From Okeania sp. SIO2C9 (GTDB taxonomy: Bacteria > Cyanobacteriota > Cyanobacteriia > Cyanobacteriales > Microcoleaceae), in the NCBI RefSeq assembly GCF_010672455.1, contig NZ_JAAHGO010000011.1, positions 4,903 through 68,902 on the forward strand: 64,000 nt of DNA, read 5' to 3'. Both the position numbers and the translations under genes were made by a program. Of the stretch, positions 8,486-17,594 are shown piece after piece; the stretch's first letter is position 1; each line of letters begins with the position of its first letter. Under the pieces are notes generated by a model, which made no database searches, had not been told where the DNA came from, and saw only the letters and a list, made by a program, of their open reading frames with translations.

Positions 8486-8861
8486 ATACCAGTTTGAAAA
8501 AAGAATGCTATAAAAAGTGCATCTCTATCAGATATGCCTAAAAATAGTTTCTCTAGTTCATTTTAGATGGTTATCTCTATCTTTTTCCCTTCTTTTTCAA
8601 TATTTATCCCTTCTTCCTTCTTGCTTTTTCCTTTTTCCTTATTTCTTATATCATGTCCGTTTATATCGTTTGTGTAAACCCAAGGGTGAATATCTACAGG
8701 AAATAATGGTTTTTTTCTTGCGAGGGTAGCCTTTCTTCCTCTTCTCTCTTCCCTCTTCCTTCTTCCCTCTTCCTTCTTCCTTACCTTTGCTATACAAGAC
8801 CGATGCTGCCGGACATGATATTACTTCTACTATTTGTAGCAAACATTGATCAATTTGGTAT
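8486..8861. repeat. ATACCAGTTTGA-type MITE, split by a 172-bp MITE
   Basis: The ends are ATACCAGTTTGA (8486) and TCAATTTGGTAT (8861). AAAAAAGAATG after the left end and ATTTGTAGCAAA before the right end are shared with copies at 33921-34118 and about 39459-39647. The 172-bp element at 8649-8820 lies inside, so this copy is a host for a later insertion. Confidence 0.65.
8649..8820. repeat. 172-bp MITE, copy A (TIR TATCATGTCCG, TSD TTA)
   Basis: It starts TATCATGTCCG and ends CGGACATGATA (perfect 11-bp inverted repeats), flanked by TTA on both sides. The interior has a GTTTGTGTAAACC block and a CTTCC-rich pyrimidine tract; short open frames here are artefacts of that tract. Copies B (50225-50396) and D (59763-59934) are nearly identical and exactly the same length. 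Confidence 0.85.
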
Positions 8862-9141
8862 AACAATAATCCCACATTCCGCACTTCAAAATGTAGTATA
8901 AAAATACCATGACAGATATCTAATATCATGATCCGGAAAATTGCTACGAAGTCTGAAACTCAAAGCAGACTAAACGAAATTATTTTGTATTATCTGCCAT
9001 GGGTTTACCATCACTTTCTGGATAAATAATAGTTGAGTGCTTTTGAGATTCCAGTTGAGAAACCATCTTTATTTCCATGAGAGTTTGTGCTTTTAATTAT
9101 AGTTAGATTGTTCCCAGAATTATCTGGGAAAAAATAATCTA

Positions 9142-9283
9142 AGAGACTGTTTGTAAAGTTTTGTAATATACAATGATTGACCTTTAAACTGTAACAACTT
9201 GGTTATTTATCCCAGATTTATAGCCTGAAATACCCAATTTGCCAGGGGTAAAAACACTTCATAATTCTTTACAAACAACCTCT
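9142..9283. repeat. 142-bp inverted-repeat element overlapping the yebC stop codon
   Basis: AGAGACTGTTTGTAAAG at the left faces AGAGGTTGTTTGTAAAG (reverse complement of the right end), matching at 15 of 17 positions. The right end overlaps the first two bases of the yebC stop codon (9282-9284), so the element forms the 3' untranslated region of that gene. Confidence 0.55.
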
Positions 9284-10043
9284 AAACTAAAGCAGCAGAG
9301 ATAAGTTCATTTGCTATATCAAAATTAGCTGTCACATTCTGCACATCATCAAGATCGTCAAGAGCATCCATTAACTTGAGGAGTGATCGTGCCTGGTCTG
9401 GTTCTGTCACCTCAACAGTATTACTAGCAATCCACCGAAACTCAACTTCAATCACATCAAAACCTTTACCTCGTAGCATCTGACTAAGATTTTCCAAATT
9501 AGTAGTTTCAGTAAATACCTCTGCACCTTGAAAATCTTCTTCAGAAATCATTTCATAATATTCCGCTTCTCCTTCAACAGATGCTTCCAATAATTCATCC
9601 TCATCAATAGACCCTTTAATAGTCACCACACCCTTGTGGTTAAACATCCAACTTACGCAACCAGTCTCACCTAAATTACCTCCATTTTTAGTAAATGCAC
9701 TTCTGAGGTCTGCTGCTGTACGGTTACGATTATCTGTAAGTCCCTCAATCAGAATAGCTATCCCACCTGGCCCATAACCTTCATAACGAATTTCCTCAAG
9801 TTCATTACCATCATTGAACTGACCAGAACCTTTAGCGATCGCCCGCTCGATATTATCATTGGGAATACCTGCCACCTTTGCCTTATCTATCGCTGTACGC
9901 AACTGAAAATTACCAGCCGGATCGGCCCCACTACGGGCAGCAACAATGATCTGGCGAGAAATTTTAGCGAACACTTTGCCTTTAACGGCATCAACTCTAG
10001 CTTTTTGGCGTTTAATATTCGCCCATTTACTGTGTCCTGCCAT
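9282..10043 (-). CDS. yebC: YebC/PmpR family regulator (TACO1-like)
   Basis: A 253-residue protein opening with the family signature MAGHSKWANIKRQKARVDA and continuing KGKVFAKISRQIIVAAR, IPNDNIERAIAKGSG, YEGYGPGGIAILIEGLTDNRNRTAADLR (in pieces) and FNHKGV, as in all YebC/TACO1 proteins. Members have been described as DNA-binding transcription regulators and, more recently, as factors helping ribosomes through difficult peptides such as polyproline. It is cytosolic, complete and undamaged. The stop codon overlaps the end of an inverted-repeat element at 9142-9283. It is probably a single-gene unit; the histidine phosphatase 155 bp upstream is on the same strand. Confidence 0.93.
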   Translation of the reverse strand: MAGHSKWANIKRQKARVDAVKGKVFAKISRQIIVAARSGADPAGNFQLRTAIDKAKVAGIPNDNIERAIAKGSGQFNDGNELEEIRYEGYGPGGIAILIEGLTDNRNRTAADLRSAFTKNGGNLGETGCVSWMFNHKGVVTIKGSIDEDELLEASVEGEAEYYEMISEEDFQGAEVFTETTNLENLSQMLRGKGFDVIEVEFRWIASNTVEVTEPDQARSLLKLMDALDDLDDVQNVTANFDIANELISAALV

Positions 10044-10197
10044 AAAATCAAATAGCGTAAAAAAAATACATTTTCATCACTAATGTTGATAACTATTCAC
10101 AGGCATAAAAATCCTGGTACAATAGTTATCAAACTTCTATCGAAATTATATTTTAACGCTTTTTATGGCTTTCCTCAAAACTCACCTATGAGTTAGG

Positions 10198-10845
10198 TTA
10201 AACAAACCTGACATTGGTTTCTATATGATCTAGATGAGAAGTATCCCCACTTAATTCCATGACCCATTGTTGTCTTTCACGAACAATTTTAACTAAACAA
10301 CAAAGAGAGGCTTTAATTTCCATCTTAGCAATTTCACCTACTAATCCTGCAGCAGTGCCAATGACTGAAGCTCCGTGCCCCAGTAATAAAATATTTTCTG
10401 TGGGAAACTGTGCCACTAGACTTTGAGAAGTTTCTCCGGTGCGCTTCATACAAGCTTCCCAAGTTTCAGGATATTGGGGAGTGCCTGCATTGTAAGAAAG
10501 ATCTATTCTGTTGTAAGCTTTGGCCATTATTTCTAGGGATAGAGTTTCTGGCATAGTAGGCATCCATTCTGGATTTAACCATTCACACAGGCCCCAATCT
10601 AGTTTAATAGGTAAATCAAGAACTTCTGCTACTTCATTGGCAGTTTGTACGGTTCGCAGAAAGGGAGAGGAAAAAATTTGAGTGATATTTTCCCCAACTA
10701 AACGGTTTGCTAGTTGTTTTGCTTGAATGACACCATCATCCGACAGATGAGGATCGTATGGTTTTTCAGCAGTGTTAAACCATTCGGGGTTTACGAAGTC
10801 GATACGGTTTCCATGCCTTGCTATCCAGACTGTTTGTTTAAACAT
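10198..10845 (-). CDS. Histidine phosphatase family protein (phosphoglycerate mutase-like)
   Basis: About 215 residues of the histidine phosphatase superfamily. The phosphorylated histidine is in WIARHGNR near the start, the first arginine partner in FSSPFLRTVQTANEV, the acidic region in LCEWL, and the second catalytic histidine in LLLGHGASV. These enzymes hydrolyse or transfer phosphate through a phosphohistidine; cyanobacterial members of this length are usually uncharacterised phosphatases rather than glycolytic mutases. The ATG at 10845 gives a start 10 residues before the RHG motif; a TTG eight codons upstream is possible but has no better ribosome-binding site. No damage is seen. Confidence 0.85.
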   Translation of the reverse strand: MFKQTVWIARHGNRIDFVNPEWFNTAEKPYDPHLSDDGVIQAKQLANRLVGENITQIFSSPFLRTVQTANEVAEVLDLPIKLDWGLCEWLNPEWMPTMPETLSLEIMAKAYNRIDLSYNAGTPQYPETWEACMKRTGETSQSLVAQFPTENILLLGHGASVIGTAAGLVGEIAKMEIKASLCCLVKIVRERQQWVMELSGDTSHLDHIETNVRFV

Positions 10846-10899
10846 AGGTTCATCTGTTGCAGATTGCAATTTTAAATATATAGCAATTCAGAAGTCTGA

Positions 10900-11490
10900 G
10901 AGACCTCAGACTAATTATCAAAAATAATTTGGCAAAAAGGAAATTGAAAAATTATATAGCACTACGTCTTTTAGTGTAGGACAATAAATTTTGGTTGTAA
11001 GGGAACAGTGAATAGCGGTGTGATATCAAATCCGGTTAAACAGTTATAGAATGGTTAAGTCAGGAGGAGTCAACCCACCCGCGCGCCCCTCCCTGGAGGG
11101 GGAAGACCGAGTCAGGAGGAGAGAGAATTACAAATATGAGCGTAGTTATGACGATTGGAGAATTTTTTTATGTCCAATAAAACGGATTTGATATGACCCC
11201 GCGACGACGACAGTCGCAAGCGGTCAATCTTCGGAGCTTCCCGTAGGGTGGAATGGCGAGGAAACCCGCTCTTGTAGAGCCACTCGCTCCCCTAACGCCA
11301 TATCCAATCGACAAAGAGAGGGAATGCGCACTCCTGTGAGGGAATAGGGAACAGAGGAATGTCAAGAGCATATTTGTGTAGGGCTATAGTTGAAATGATA
11401 TACTCCCATCTCATCGGATATCTATACTCTATGGTTACTTCCATCTTTAAATCTTGACTATTGTCCCATTACTTTATGGCGTTTGGCATT
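10900..11490. other. Intergenic, repeat fragments only
   Basis: No gene is supported. The stretch holds fragments that recur in the window: a CCCGCGACGACGACAGTCGCAAGCGGTC block, a CTTCGGAGCTTCCCGTAGGG block and a CGCCATATCCAATCGAC block, also seen near 15540-15630, 27150-27230 and 43800-43850, plus a CCCTCC...GGAGGG palindrome. Open frames across it are not gene-like. Confidence 0.5.
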
Positions 11491-11492
11491 AC

Positions 11493-11817
<325 letters not shown>

Positions 11818-12000
11818 TTATAAAACAAAAGTCATAACTATCCTCTTTCTTTACAAAATCTTCATAAAACTTTTCAGTATCTTTATCGTTTCTTTATGTA
11901 AAAATACGGAAATAGCTGCTAGTATATATATATAAATAAATTAAGTATTAACTTATTTGTTAATTATTATTTTATTGGTTTGTGTGTTGTAATTAGCTTA

Positions 12001-12032
12001 AGCTTCCTCAAGAAGAGGGGGCTATTTTTTTT
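12001..12032 (+). terminator. Orphan intrinsic terminator
   Basis: A 9-bp stem (AGCTTCCTC / GAGGGGGCT, two G-T pairs) with a five-base AAGAA loop is followed by an eight-T run. No protein gene lies upstream on this strand for 3 kb, so it may end a small RNA transcribed from the AT-rich DNA at about 11870-12000. Confidence 0.6.
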
Positions 12033-12177
12033 GAGAATCGGTATTGTAAGCGTGAAGGTAAGGAAGAAGCGGTGCGACCCCGCGTCGGCGACAGACTCAA
12101 GCGGTCAGACCCCGCGACGACGATAGCTCGCTTGCGGAACGCGCACTCCTGTGAGGGAATGCTGACCAAGAGAGGGA

Positions 12178-12285
12178 ATGCCCACTCCTGTGAGGAAGAA
12201 GGAAGAGGGAAGAAGGCTTAAAAACTTGAAAAAACCTAAATTTCCTGTAGATATTCACCCTTGGTTTTACACAAACACGCCCCAG
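12178..12285. repeat. Partial, reversed copy of the 172-bp MITE
   Basis: Read on the minus strand, the stretch repeats the interior of the 172-bp family: GTTTGTGTAAAACCAAGGGTG, AATATCTACAGGAAATTTAGG (closest to copy C at 53120-53288) and the pyrimidine tract. The terminal repeats are missing. Confidence 0.55.
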
Positions 12286-12376
12286 TGGACATTATATAAG
12301 TCTAAGTCTCAGTACCTCCTCAGCAACTGGTCTGAGTATGATGCTTCCTTAAAACAGAGAGGGAGTTAAAACTTAG

Positions 12377-12634
12377 TTGACAAGTTACGTCATTACGCAG
12401 TATAATGCGCTAGTTGATATCAAAAATAAAGTAGTGAAATTTGTCAAACCAAGAGAAGCTGCTGAGATATTAGGAGTTGATGTGCGCACGTTGGTCAAAT
12501 GGGAACAAAGTGGTCAAATAAATGCCATAAAAACCCCATCGGGACAAAGACGCTATGATATTGAATCCTATATCAAAAGTACAGATACATCAAGCCCGGC
12601 AATTCCCGGCAAAAGTCGGGAAAACCGTTCATAG
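12377..12634 (+). pseudogene. tnpA: IS607-type serine recombinase TnpA, N-terminal fragment
   Basis: 85 residues containing the MerR-like helix-turn-helix that opens IS607 TnpA proteins: VKFVKPREAAEILGVDVRTL, KWEQSGQINAIKTPSGQRRY. Full IS607 resolvases have about 200 residues, with the catalytic serine just after this domain. Here the frame runs instead into CCCGGCAATTCCCGGC, the right-end hairpin of a TnpB element on the opposite strand. The recombinase is therefore cut off before its catalytic domain and cannot work. Either a TnpB element inserted into it or the two were joined by rearrangement. Confidence 0.75.
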
Positions 12635-13808
12635 CAATGTGACGGCAAAACCATCTACATTGGCGGTATCTCGCAATGCTTTGAGGAATATCCCCAAAGC
12701 GCCATTCCAATCTCTTGGTATTGAGTGACCGCAGTGCGAAAATTTAAAATGCTTTGAGCCTCCCAAGTTTTTATGAACATGACCGCACTTTGTACAAGTT
12801 TTAGATGTATACTCTTCAGTTACATCTATTACGGTTGCACCTCGTTTTAAAGCATGGAACTTAAGAGTTTGTTTAAAACCATAATGTGCCCAACTTAGCA
12901 TTTGGCGGACTGTTTTTGAGGTAAGCTTGCGTTTCTTTTTTCCTGATTTGGCAACCATTTGGGATGACTCACTCATTTGGGATAAAGATCATGCGATACT
13001 CAGTTGTTAACCATTTTGCTACTTTTTTATGGACTTCATCTATAAGGTTTCTTACTTTAATAAACAAGCTATTAATTTTCTGGCTTACTCGCTGTCTTTT
13101 GTACTTATTGTTACGACCTTTTAATTTAGTTTTAACAGAGATTATTTGATCAATATGCTGCCCCAACCGAAAAATTCTAGTAATATCTCCCATACCGATA
13201 TCAATAAACTTTTCTCCATCAAAACCCGTTAAAAAACTGCGAACGTCAGGGTCTAATGCAATAATAGATTTACTCTTCGATGTTTCTGGTTTAAACTCCA
13301 CCGGAAATACAGCAAACCAGCGTTTTTTGTCATAAACTAATTGAGTTTCTGCATTCCAAGATTGTTCTCTCACACAAACTTTATATGTCCCATCTTTTTG
13401 CTTTTGCTGGTATTCAACATTAATACTCGGAATTAACTCTGATGCGAATAACTTTAATCCTTTTGTTACTGATGGTAACCAAGTACCTTTTTTAAAGTCT
13501 TCGACCCTAAATTTAATTGATTGTATTCGGTCTCTAATTGAACGGAATTTTCCGCAACAAGGCTTTTTCGTCCCACTTTTACGACTAGCTTTAAATGCAG
13601 CGTTAGCATCATAAATTGCATTCACTTTAAGATGATATGGTGATTTTTTAATCCAATCTGGTAAGTCACTGTTTAAGATTACTTTACGCAAATCGTATTT
13701 AGAAATAAAACCATGTTTGCGCATTTTAGCTATGGCTTGATTAAAGCAATATCTACTTGCTGCTGCCGACAGTTCCGGTGGAAGCAGGAAGTAAACAGTA
13801 AAATGTCA
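12629..13808 (-). pseudogene. tnpB: TnpB (IS605/IS607-type), frameshifted
   Basis: Two overlapping frames together give most of a TnpB. The first (13724 to 12969, open upstream to about 13808 without a start) has the RuvC-I segment IIALDPDVRSFLTGFD and ends RMIFIPNE. The second (12976 to 12629) resumes ESSQMVAK, QMLSWAHYGFKQTL, the zinc finger TSKTCTKCGHVHKNL...HCGH and the RuvC-III aspartate in RDWNGALGI. The break at about 12970 contains a tandem GAGTGAGT, so a 4-bp duplication probably caused the shift. The first zinc-finger pair is intact; the second is CGH rather than C..C. A right-end hairpin (CCCGGCAATT...) lies beyond its 3' end. TnpB is an RNA-guided nuclease; this copy should be inactive. 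Confidence 0.8.
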
Positions 13809-13867
13809 CATTATGACGTTTTATATCGGTTTTATGAAGCAGTCTAACATTTTGGCTAAATGATGAA

Positions 13868-14010
13868 GTGATAGAGCAGTGGGTAAACCAACAGAAGACT
13901 GGACGTAGGGGAGCATCTAATATTTATAGTGATGTAGCTATAAAACTAATGGTCATTCTCAGTAGTTTGTTTGGATTAGCGTATGGGACAAATAGAAGGG
14001 TTGTCGTGAT
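13868..14010 (+). pseudogene. IS5-type transposase fragment
   Basis: An open stretch reads VIEQWVNQQKTGRRGASNIY, SDVAIKLMVILSSLFGLAYG and then loses similarity. The pattern (W...KTG.RG....YSD.AI..M......F.L) is the N-terminal region of IS5-group DDE transposases. The catalytic domain is absent. The frame then runs antisense into the end of the methyltransferase gene. It lies just beyond the 5' side of the broken TnpB gene. Confidence 0.55.
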
Positions 14011-14055
14011 CGCAACATTCATGCAACAAAGCCGTTCAAAACTACTAAATCTTGA

Positions 14056-15129
14056 CTACATCCGCCGACATAATATCCACCTCAATTCTACAGGTGGTCT
14101 ACCATTGGCTAGAGGAAATATATCTCTACCAGTCGCCCAACTTTCAAACCAACTTGTAGGAGGCCAAGCTGTTTGAGGCAGATGTTGACGTTCATATTCT
14201 ATAACTAACTCATTAGAAACGATCGCTAAGGGTAAACTCTGCATCGCTGTGGCAAACTCCTTAGCAGTGAACAAACTCGACCAAGATAACTGTGCCATCT
14301 CTCGGACTAACTCATCCGGTACATACCCATCTACGGTTAAAAATATATTGAACAGAAGCATACCACCAGGACAAATAAAATCAGACATTTTTGCTAGAAA
14401 TAATCGCAGTTGCTCTACATCGCGAAAATGAGATACTACTTCTGTGGCGATCGCCAACTGATAAAAAGCTGGCTGCATTCGTGTCAGTGGGTCGAGAATA
14501 TCTCCCTTAACCACATTCATAGATAAATTTTCTGTAGCGATAGCTGTTTGCAACTGTTCAATAAAAGCAGGGGTTAACTCTAAAACATCTACAGAATGAC
14601 CTTTTCGTGCCAAAGGTAAAGCATTCCTACCTGTTCCCCCACCCACATCTAATATTTTTAATGAAGTGTTTTTACGAAATTCTGCCACAGTTGCTAATAC
14701 TCTAGCATCAGGGTGAGAACCAAACAAGGGAGGCTTTCTCTTCTCTACCCAAGACTGGTACTGTTCCTCTAAAGTTGGGCTACGAACAGTTACTTGGCAA
14801 GCCATACCTTTTTTGGGAGGCTTCACTAATTCATACTGAATAACTAATATTGAACTTGTAGAAACATTAAACCCCTCTGTCAACTTCCTTTCTATCATTT
14901 GACGTAATTGTAGTTGTCTTTCCTTGGGCATTGGTCTACCCAGGTGAGAAAACAAGCTTTCTACAATATTTATGTAATGCTCAAGCATACCAGGTAGACA
15001 TGGAAACGCTAACTCACCACGTCCTGAAATATAGCTATCAAGCTTATATATAACAGCTTTTTTGAGAATAGCTGGAGAAGTTACAAGTGGCAGTTGATCA
15101 CTTATGAATAATGTCTGTTCCTGGTTCAT
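14056..15129 (-). CDS. Class I SAM-dependent methyltransferase
   Basis: A 357-residue protein. The C-terminal two thirds are a Rossmann methyltransferase: motif I LKILDVGGGTGRNALPLAR (about 155-173), the acidic end of strand 2 in VDVLELTP, VVKGDILD, and LAIATEVVSHFRDVEQLRLF with the segment CPGGMLLFNIFL. The first 120 residues (LPLVTSPAILKKAVIYKLDS) look like an unassigned helical domain. The substrate cannot be inferred. ATG at 15129 is the only good start. It is bordered by transposase relics on its 3' side and a 1.2-kb gene-free stretch on its 5' side, but the gene itself is intact. Confidence 0.8.
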   Translation of the reverse strand: MNQEQTLFISDQLPLVTSPAILKKAVIYKLDSYISGRGELAFPCLPGMLEHYINIVESLFSHLGRPMPKERQLQLRQMIERKLTEGFNVSTSSILVIQYELVKPPKKGMACQVTVRSPTLEEQYQSWVEKRKPPLFGSHPDARVLATVAEFRKNTSLKILDVGGGTGRNALPLARKGHSVDVLELTPAFIEQLQTAIATENLSMNVVKGDILDPLTRMQPAFYQLAIATEVVSHFRDVEQLRLFLAKMSDFICPGGMLLFNIFLTVDGYVPDELVREMAQLSWSSLFTAKEFATAMQSLPLAIVSNELVIEYERQHLPQTAWPPTSWFESWATGRDIFPLANGRPPVELRWILCRRM

Positions 15130-16371
15130 CAGCAGATTCTGCTTTAATTAATTTTTTGACAGTGTTAGTATAATATTATTGACATCAACTAACTATTGTT
15201 GAAGAAGGAAGAAAGAAAAAGTGGATGGGGACTCAAACCCCAGGCAATTGTCAAAACCCTGTAGACGACAGGGTATTAAACCCAAAAGAAAAATATAACT
15301 GATTAAAACCTGAATATTTGATCAAGTATAGCGCTGTGCGCAGCTCATCTGGCAACAGGCAACAGGCAACAGGGGGAATAAAAAACCGATAATATCAGGC
15401 TTTTAGCTATTGGACAGTTACTGTAATTTGTAAATATGCCAGCGCACATTGCTATAAATTGATCTTAACAGAAACTACATCTCAAATTGATAATTACCGA
15501 AAAATTCTGGGTATGCGCCTCCCCTTTTAAGGGGATCAAAAGCAGTCGATCTTCGGAGCTTCCTGTAGGGATGGCATGAGCAGAGCAGGTCTGCAAGAAC
15601 GGGTCTCCTCGCCATATCCAATCGACCAAGAGAAAATAGAATATTCCTTATGTCAAGCCTCCTTATTGCAGGAGGTACTGTTAGCGTCGCTCCTCCGGAG
15701 GAGGCGTACCTGATAACTGAAATGACCTCTTCTTGAAAAGAAGAGAATTGACTAAAAGGAAAAAAAATTCTTGTTTCTGCTTGTAGGGCGACAGCTTGTA
15801 CCAAAATCAGGCAAAGATCTAAACCTTAATTATTTGGTAACTAAGAGCTGATTTTTAAACTTAGCTAAAACCCTTATTTCATCTAACTCTCAGGGATTAA
15901 GGCATTATTGAACTATAACTCCCAAAACCCTTGTATTACCAGAGATTCAGCCTCTTAATATTTACTTTATAAATCAGCTCTAAGTCATCCATTTAAAAAC
16001 TAAAGACAATATTTTCGATAACTATTAAGTACCTGTATTAAATTAATTGAACTAATGGTCGATATAGGGAAAAGGCAAAAGATATGCTACCTTGCGTTAG
16101 TAAAAAGCAGATAGTTTAAGAAAGGCAAGGTTTCCTTGCCATATCCAATCAACCAAGAGAGGGAAGATGAAATATATCTGATACCAAATCCAGTTATTAT
16201 TAGTTATTTAAGTAATTACGCAGAGCCTCTCTGGACAAAAACTTGAATTTTTTTCAGAATAATCTTAACGGGACTTGGTATAAGTGTCAATATACAAATA
16301 ATTTTGTCTTTCTACTTAAGCTTAATGTTCCTAATATTCTGAAGTTAATTTTTACTTTTAACTTTTAACTT
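15130..16371. other. Gene-free spacer with repeat fragments
   Basis: No gene is supported in these 1.2 kb. Visible are part of the AATTACC...GGTAATT repeat family near 15492 (CCTCCCCTTTTAAGGGGAT), an inverted-repeat element at 15840-15985, the CGCCATATCCAATCGACC block near 15610 and 16140, a CAACAGG run near 15355, and a hairpin with GTCCCC/GGGGAC at about 15224-15290 whose nature is unclear. Confidence 0.5.
15840..15985. repeat. 146-bp inverted-repeat element
   Basis: ACTAAGAGCTGATTTTTAAA at the left pairs with the complement of TTTATAAATCAGCTCTAAGT at the right, 18 of 20 positions. There is no coding content. It is a further MITE-like family, seen once in this window. Confidence 0.6.
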
Positions 16372-16671
16372 CTAATTAGTCCCTGTAAAAACTATTTCTG
16401 GAAATTTTGATTGAACTTCTGTCATTGGCCGTCTTCTTCCCTCTTCTTGCCAGTAGTTAATTATCTCAGTAGCTTGATTGAGAAGATCGACCCGGTCTGA
16501 TTCATTAATCCAATGTTTGGCTTCTATTTCTTTTCTTAATTCTTCCCAAGCATCATTACGAGGCCAGAAAAAGTAACAAGTTAAGGGGCTAGTACCATTT
16601 CCTACCACTTGATCTACCGCAAGTGCTACATTATCTTCTAACCAAACTACTTTAAGTATAAATTTGGACAA
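16372..16671 (-). CDS. ycf65: Ribosomal protein PSRP-3/Ycf65 (cS23)
   Basis: A 99-residue protein that matches the cyanobacterial/plastid PSRP-3 (Ycf65) family over its whole length: [54 protein letters not shown] and [13 protein letters not shown]-3 is a small-subunit ribosomal protein found only in cyanobacteria and plastids. The start is TTG at 16671: a strong GGAGG lies just upstream with 4-nt spacing, no ATG is available, and the family begins at this residue. The gene is transcribed away from the HAD phosphatase at 16746, with 74 bp between starts, so the two promoters share a short spacer. Confidence 0.9.
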   Translation of the reverse strand: MSKFILKVVWLEDNVALAVDQVVGNGTSPLTCYFFWPRNDAWEELRKEIEAKHWINESDRVDLLNQATEIINYWQEEGRRRPMTEVQSKFPEIVFTGTN

Positions 16672-16745
16672 TTTACCTCCAGAGCCAATATTAGGCTTAT
16701 TTCAAAACTTTGCACAATATTTAATCTTACCACGGAAATTGAGTG

Positions 16746-17537
16746 ATGGACAAAGCAATTTTAGTTTTTGATATTGATGGTGTAATTCGGAATGTTGGAG
16801 GGTCTTATCGACGGGCGATCGCGGATACGGTAGAGCATTTTACATCCGGCACATTTTGCCCCACTTTGACAGATATTGACCAACTAAAATCTGAGGGAGT
16901 TTGGAATAATGACTGGGAGGCTTCGCGAGAGTTAATTTATCGCTATTTTGAAGGCCAAGGTCAAAAAAGAGAGAATGTTGGTTTAGATTATCAAAAGTTA
17001 GTAGCTTTTTTTCAGTCTCGTTATCGGGGTCCCAATGAAGATAATTGGACTGGTTATATTTGTACTGAACCATTGTTGGTAAGTTCTGGTTATTTTCAGA
17101 GACTGACAGCAGCAGGATTTTTTTGGGGATTTTTTAGTGGGGCAATGCGGGCAGAAGTGGCTTATGTTTTGGAGGGTAAGTTAGGGTTGAGTTCCCCTGT
17201 AGTGGTGGCAATGGAGGATGCACCCGGAAAACCTGACCCCACGGGGTTGTTTGCGGTATTGAAGACATTGGAAAAACAGCATGGTTTAGCTGAAAATCTA
17301 CCTGTGATTTATGCTGGCGATACAGTGGGAGATATGTATACGGTGGAGAATGCTCGTCAAGTGATGCCGTCGAGAAGTTGGACAGGGGTGGGTGTGTTGC
17401 CTCCCCATGTGCAGGAAAGTCAGACAAGGCGAGAGGCTTATAGTGCAAAACTGTTGGAGGCAGGGGCAAAGGTGGTTTTGAGTAATATCGAAGAATTGTC
17501 TGAAGAAGCTATCGCTTGCGCTTTGAGTGGTGGTTAG
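16746..17537 (+). CDS. HAD superfamily hydrolase, TIGR01548 subgroup
   Basis: About 263 residues. HAD motif I is VFDIDGVIRNVGGSYRRAI near the start (DxDGV, the nucleophile and acid aspartates). Motif II lies in FFSGAMRAEV, and motif III/IV in the segment AMEDAPGKPDPTGL and VIYAGDTVGDMYTV. This combination, with IRNVGGSYRRAI after motif I, is the cyanobacterial TIGR01548 group of haloacid-dehalogenase-like phosphatases; members have been tentatively linked to histidinol-phosphatase-type annotations but the substrate is unknown. ATG at 16746 is taken; the GTG immediately before it is a less likely start. It is divergent from the PSRP-3 gene. Confidence 0.85.
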   Translation: MDKAILVFDIDGVIRNVGGSYRRAIADTVEHFTSGTFCPTLTDIDQLKSEGVWNNDWEASRELIYRYFEGQGQKRENVGLDYQKLVAFFQSRYRGPNEDNWTGYICTEPLLVSSGYFQRLTAAGFFWGFFSGAMRAEVAYVLEGKLGLSSPVVVAMEDAPGKPDPTGLFAVLKTLEKQHGLAENLPVIYAGDTVGDMYTVENARQVMPSRSWTGVGVLPPHVQESQTRREAYSAKLLEAGAKVVLSNIEELSEEAIACALSGG

Positions 17538-17594
17538 TAGCCGTGTAAAAATAACTTGAACAATTTAAGCGATTGTTCTAGGCTTAATCACATA

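Noticed and set aside
8517-8929. Small frames on both strands (also at 50227-50568)
   Set aside because: They lie inside the 172-bp MITE and recur wherever the element is inserted.
15220-15290. tRNA-like 3' half (GTCCCC/GGGGAC arm plus a second hairpin)
   Set aside because: A T-arm-like stem is present, but no matching acceptor 5' strand, D-arm or anticodon arm can be built.
15475-15804. 109-codon minus-strand frame
   Set aside because: It crosses two unrelated dispersed repeat fragments and shows no conserved protein pattern.
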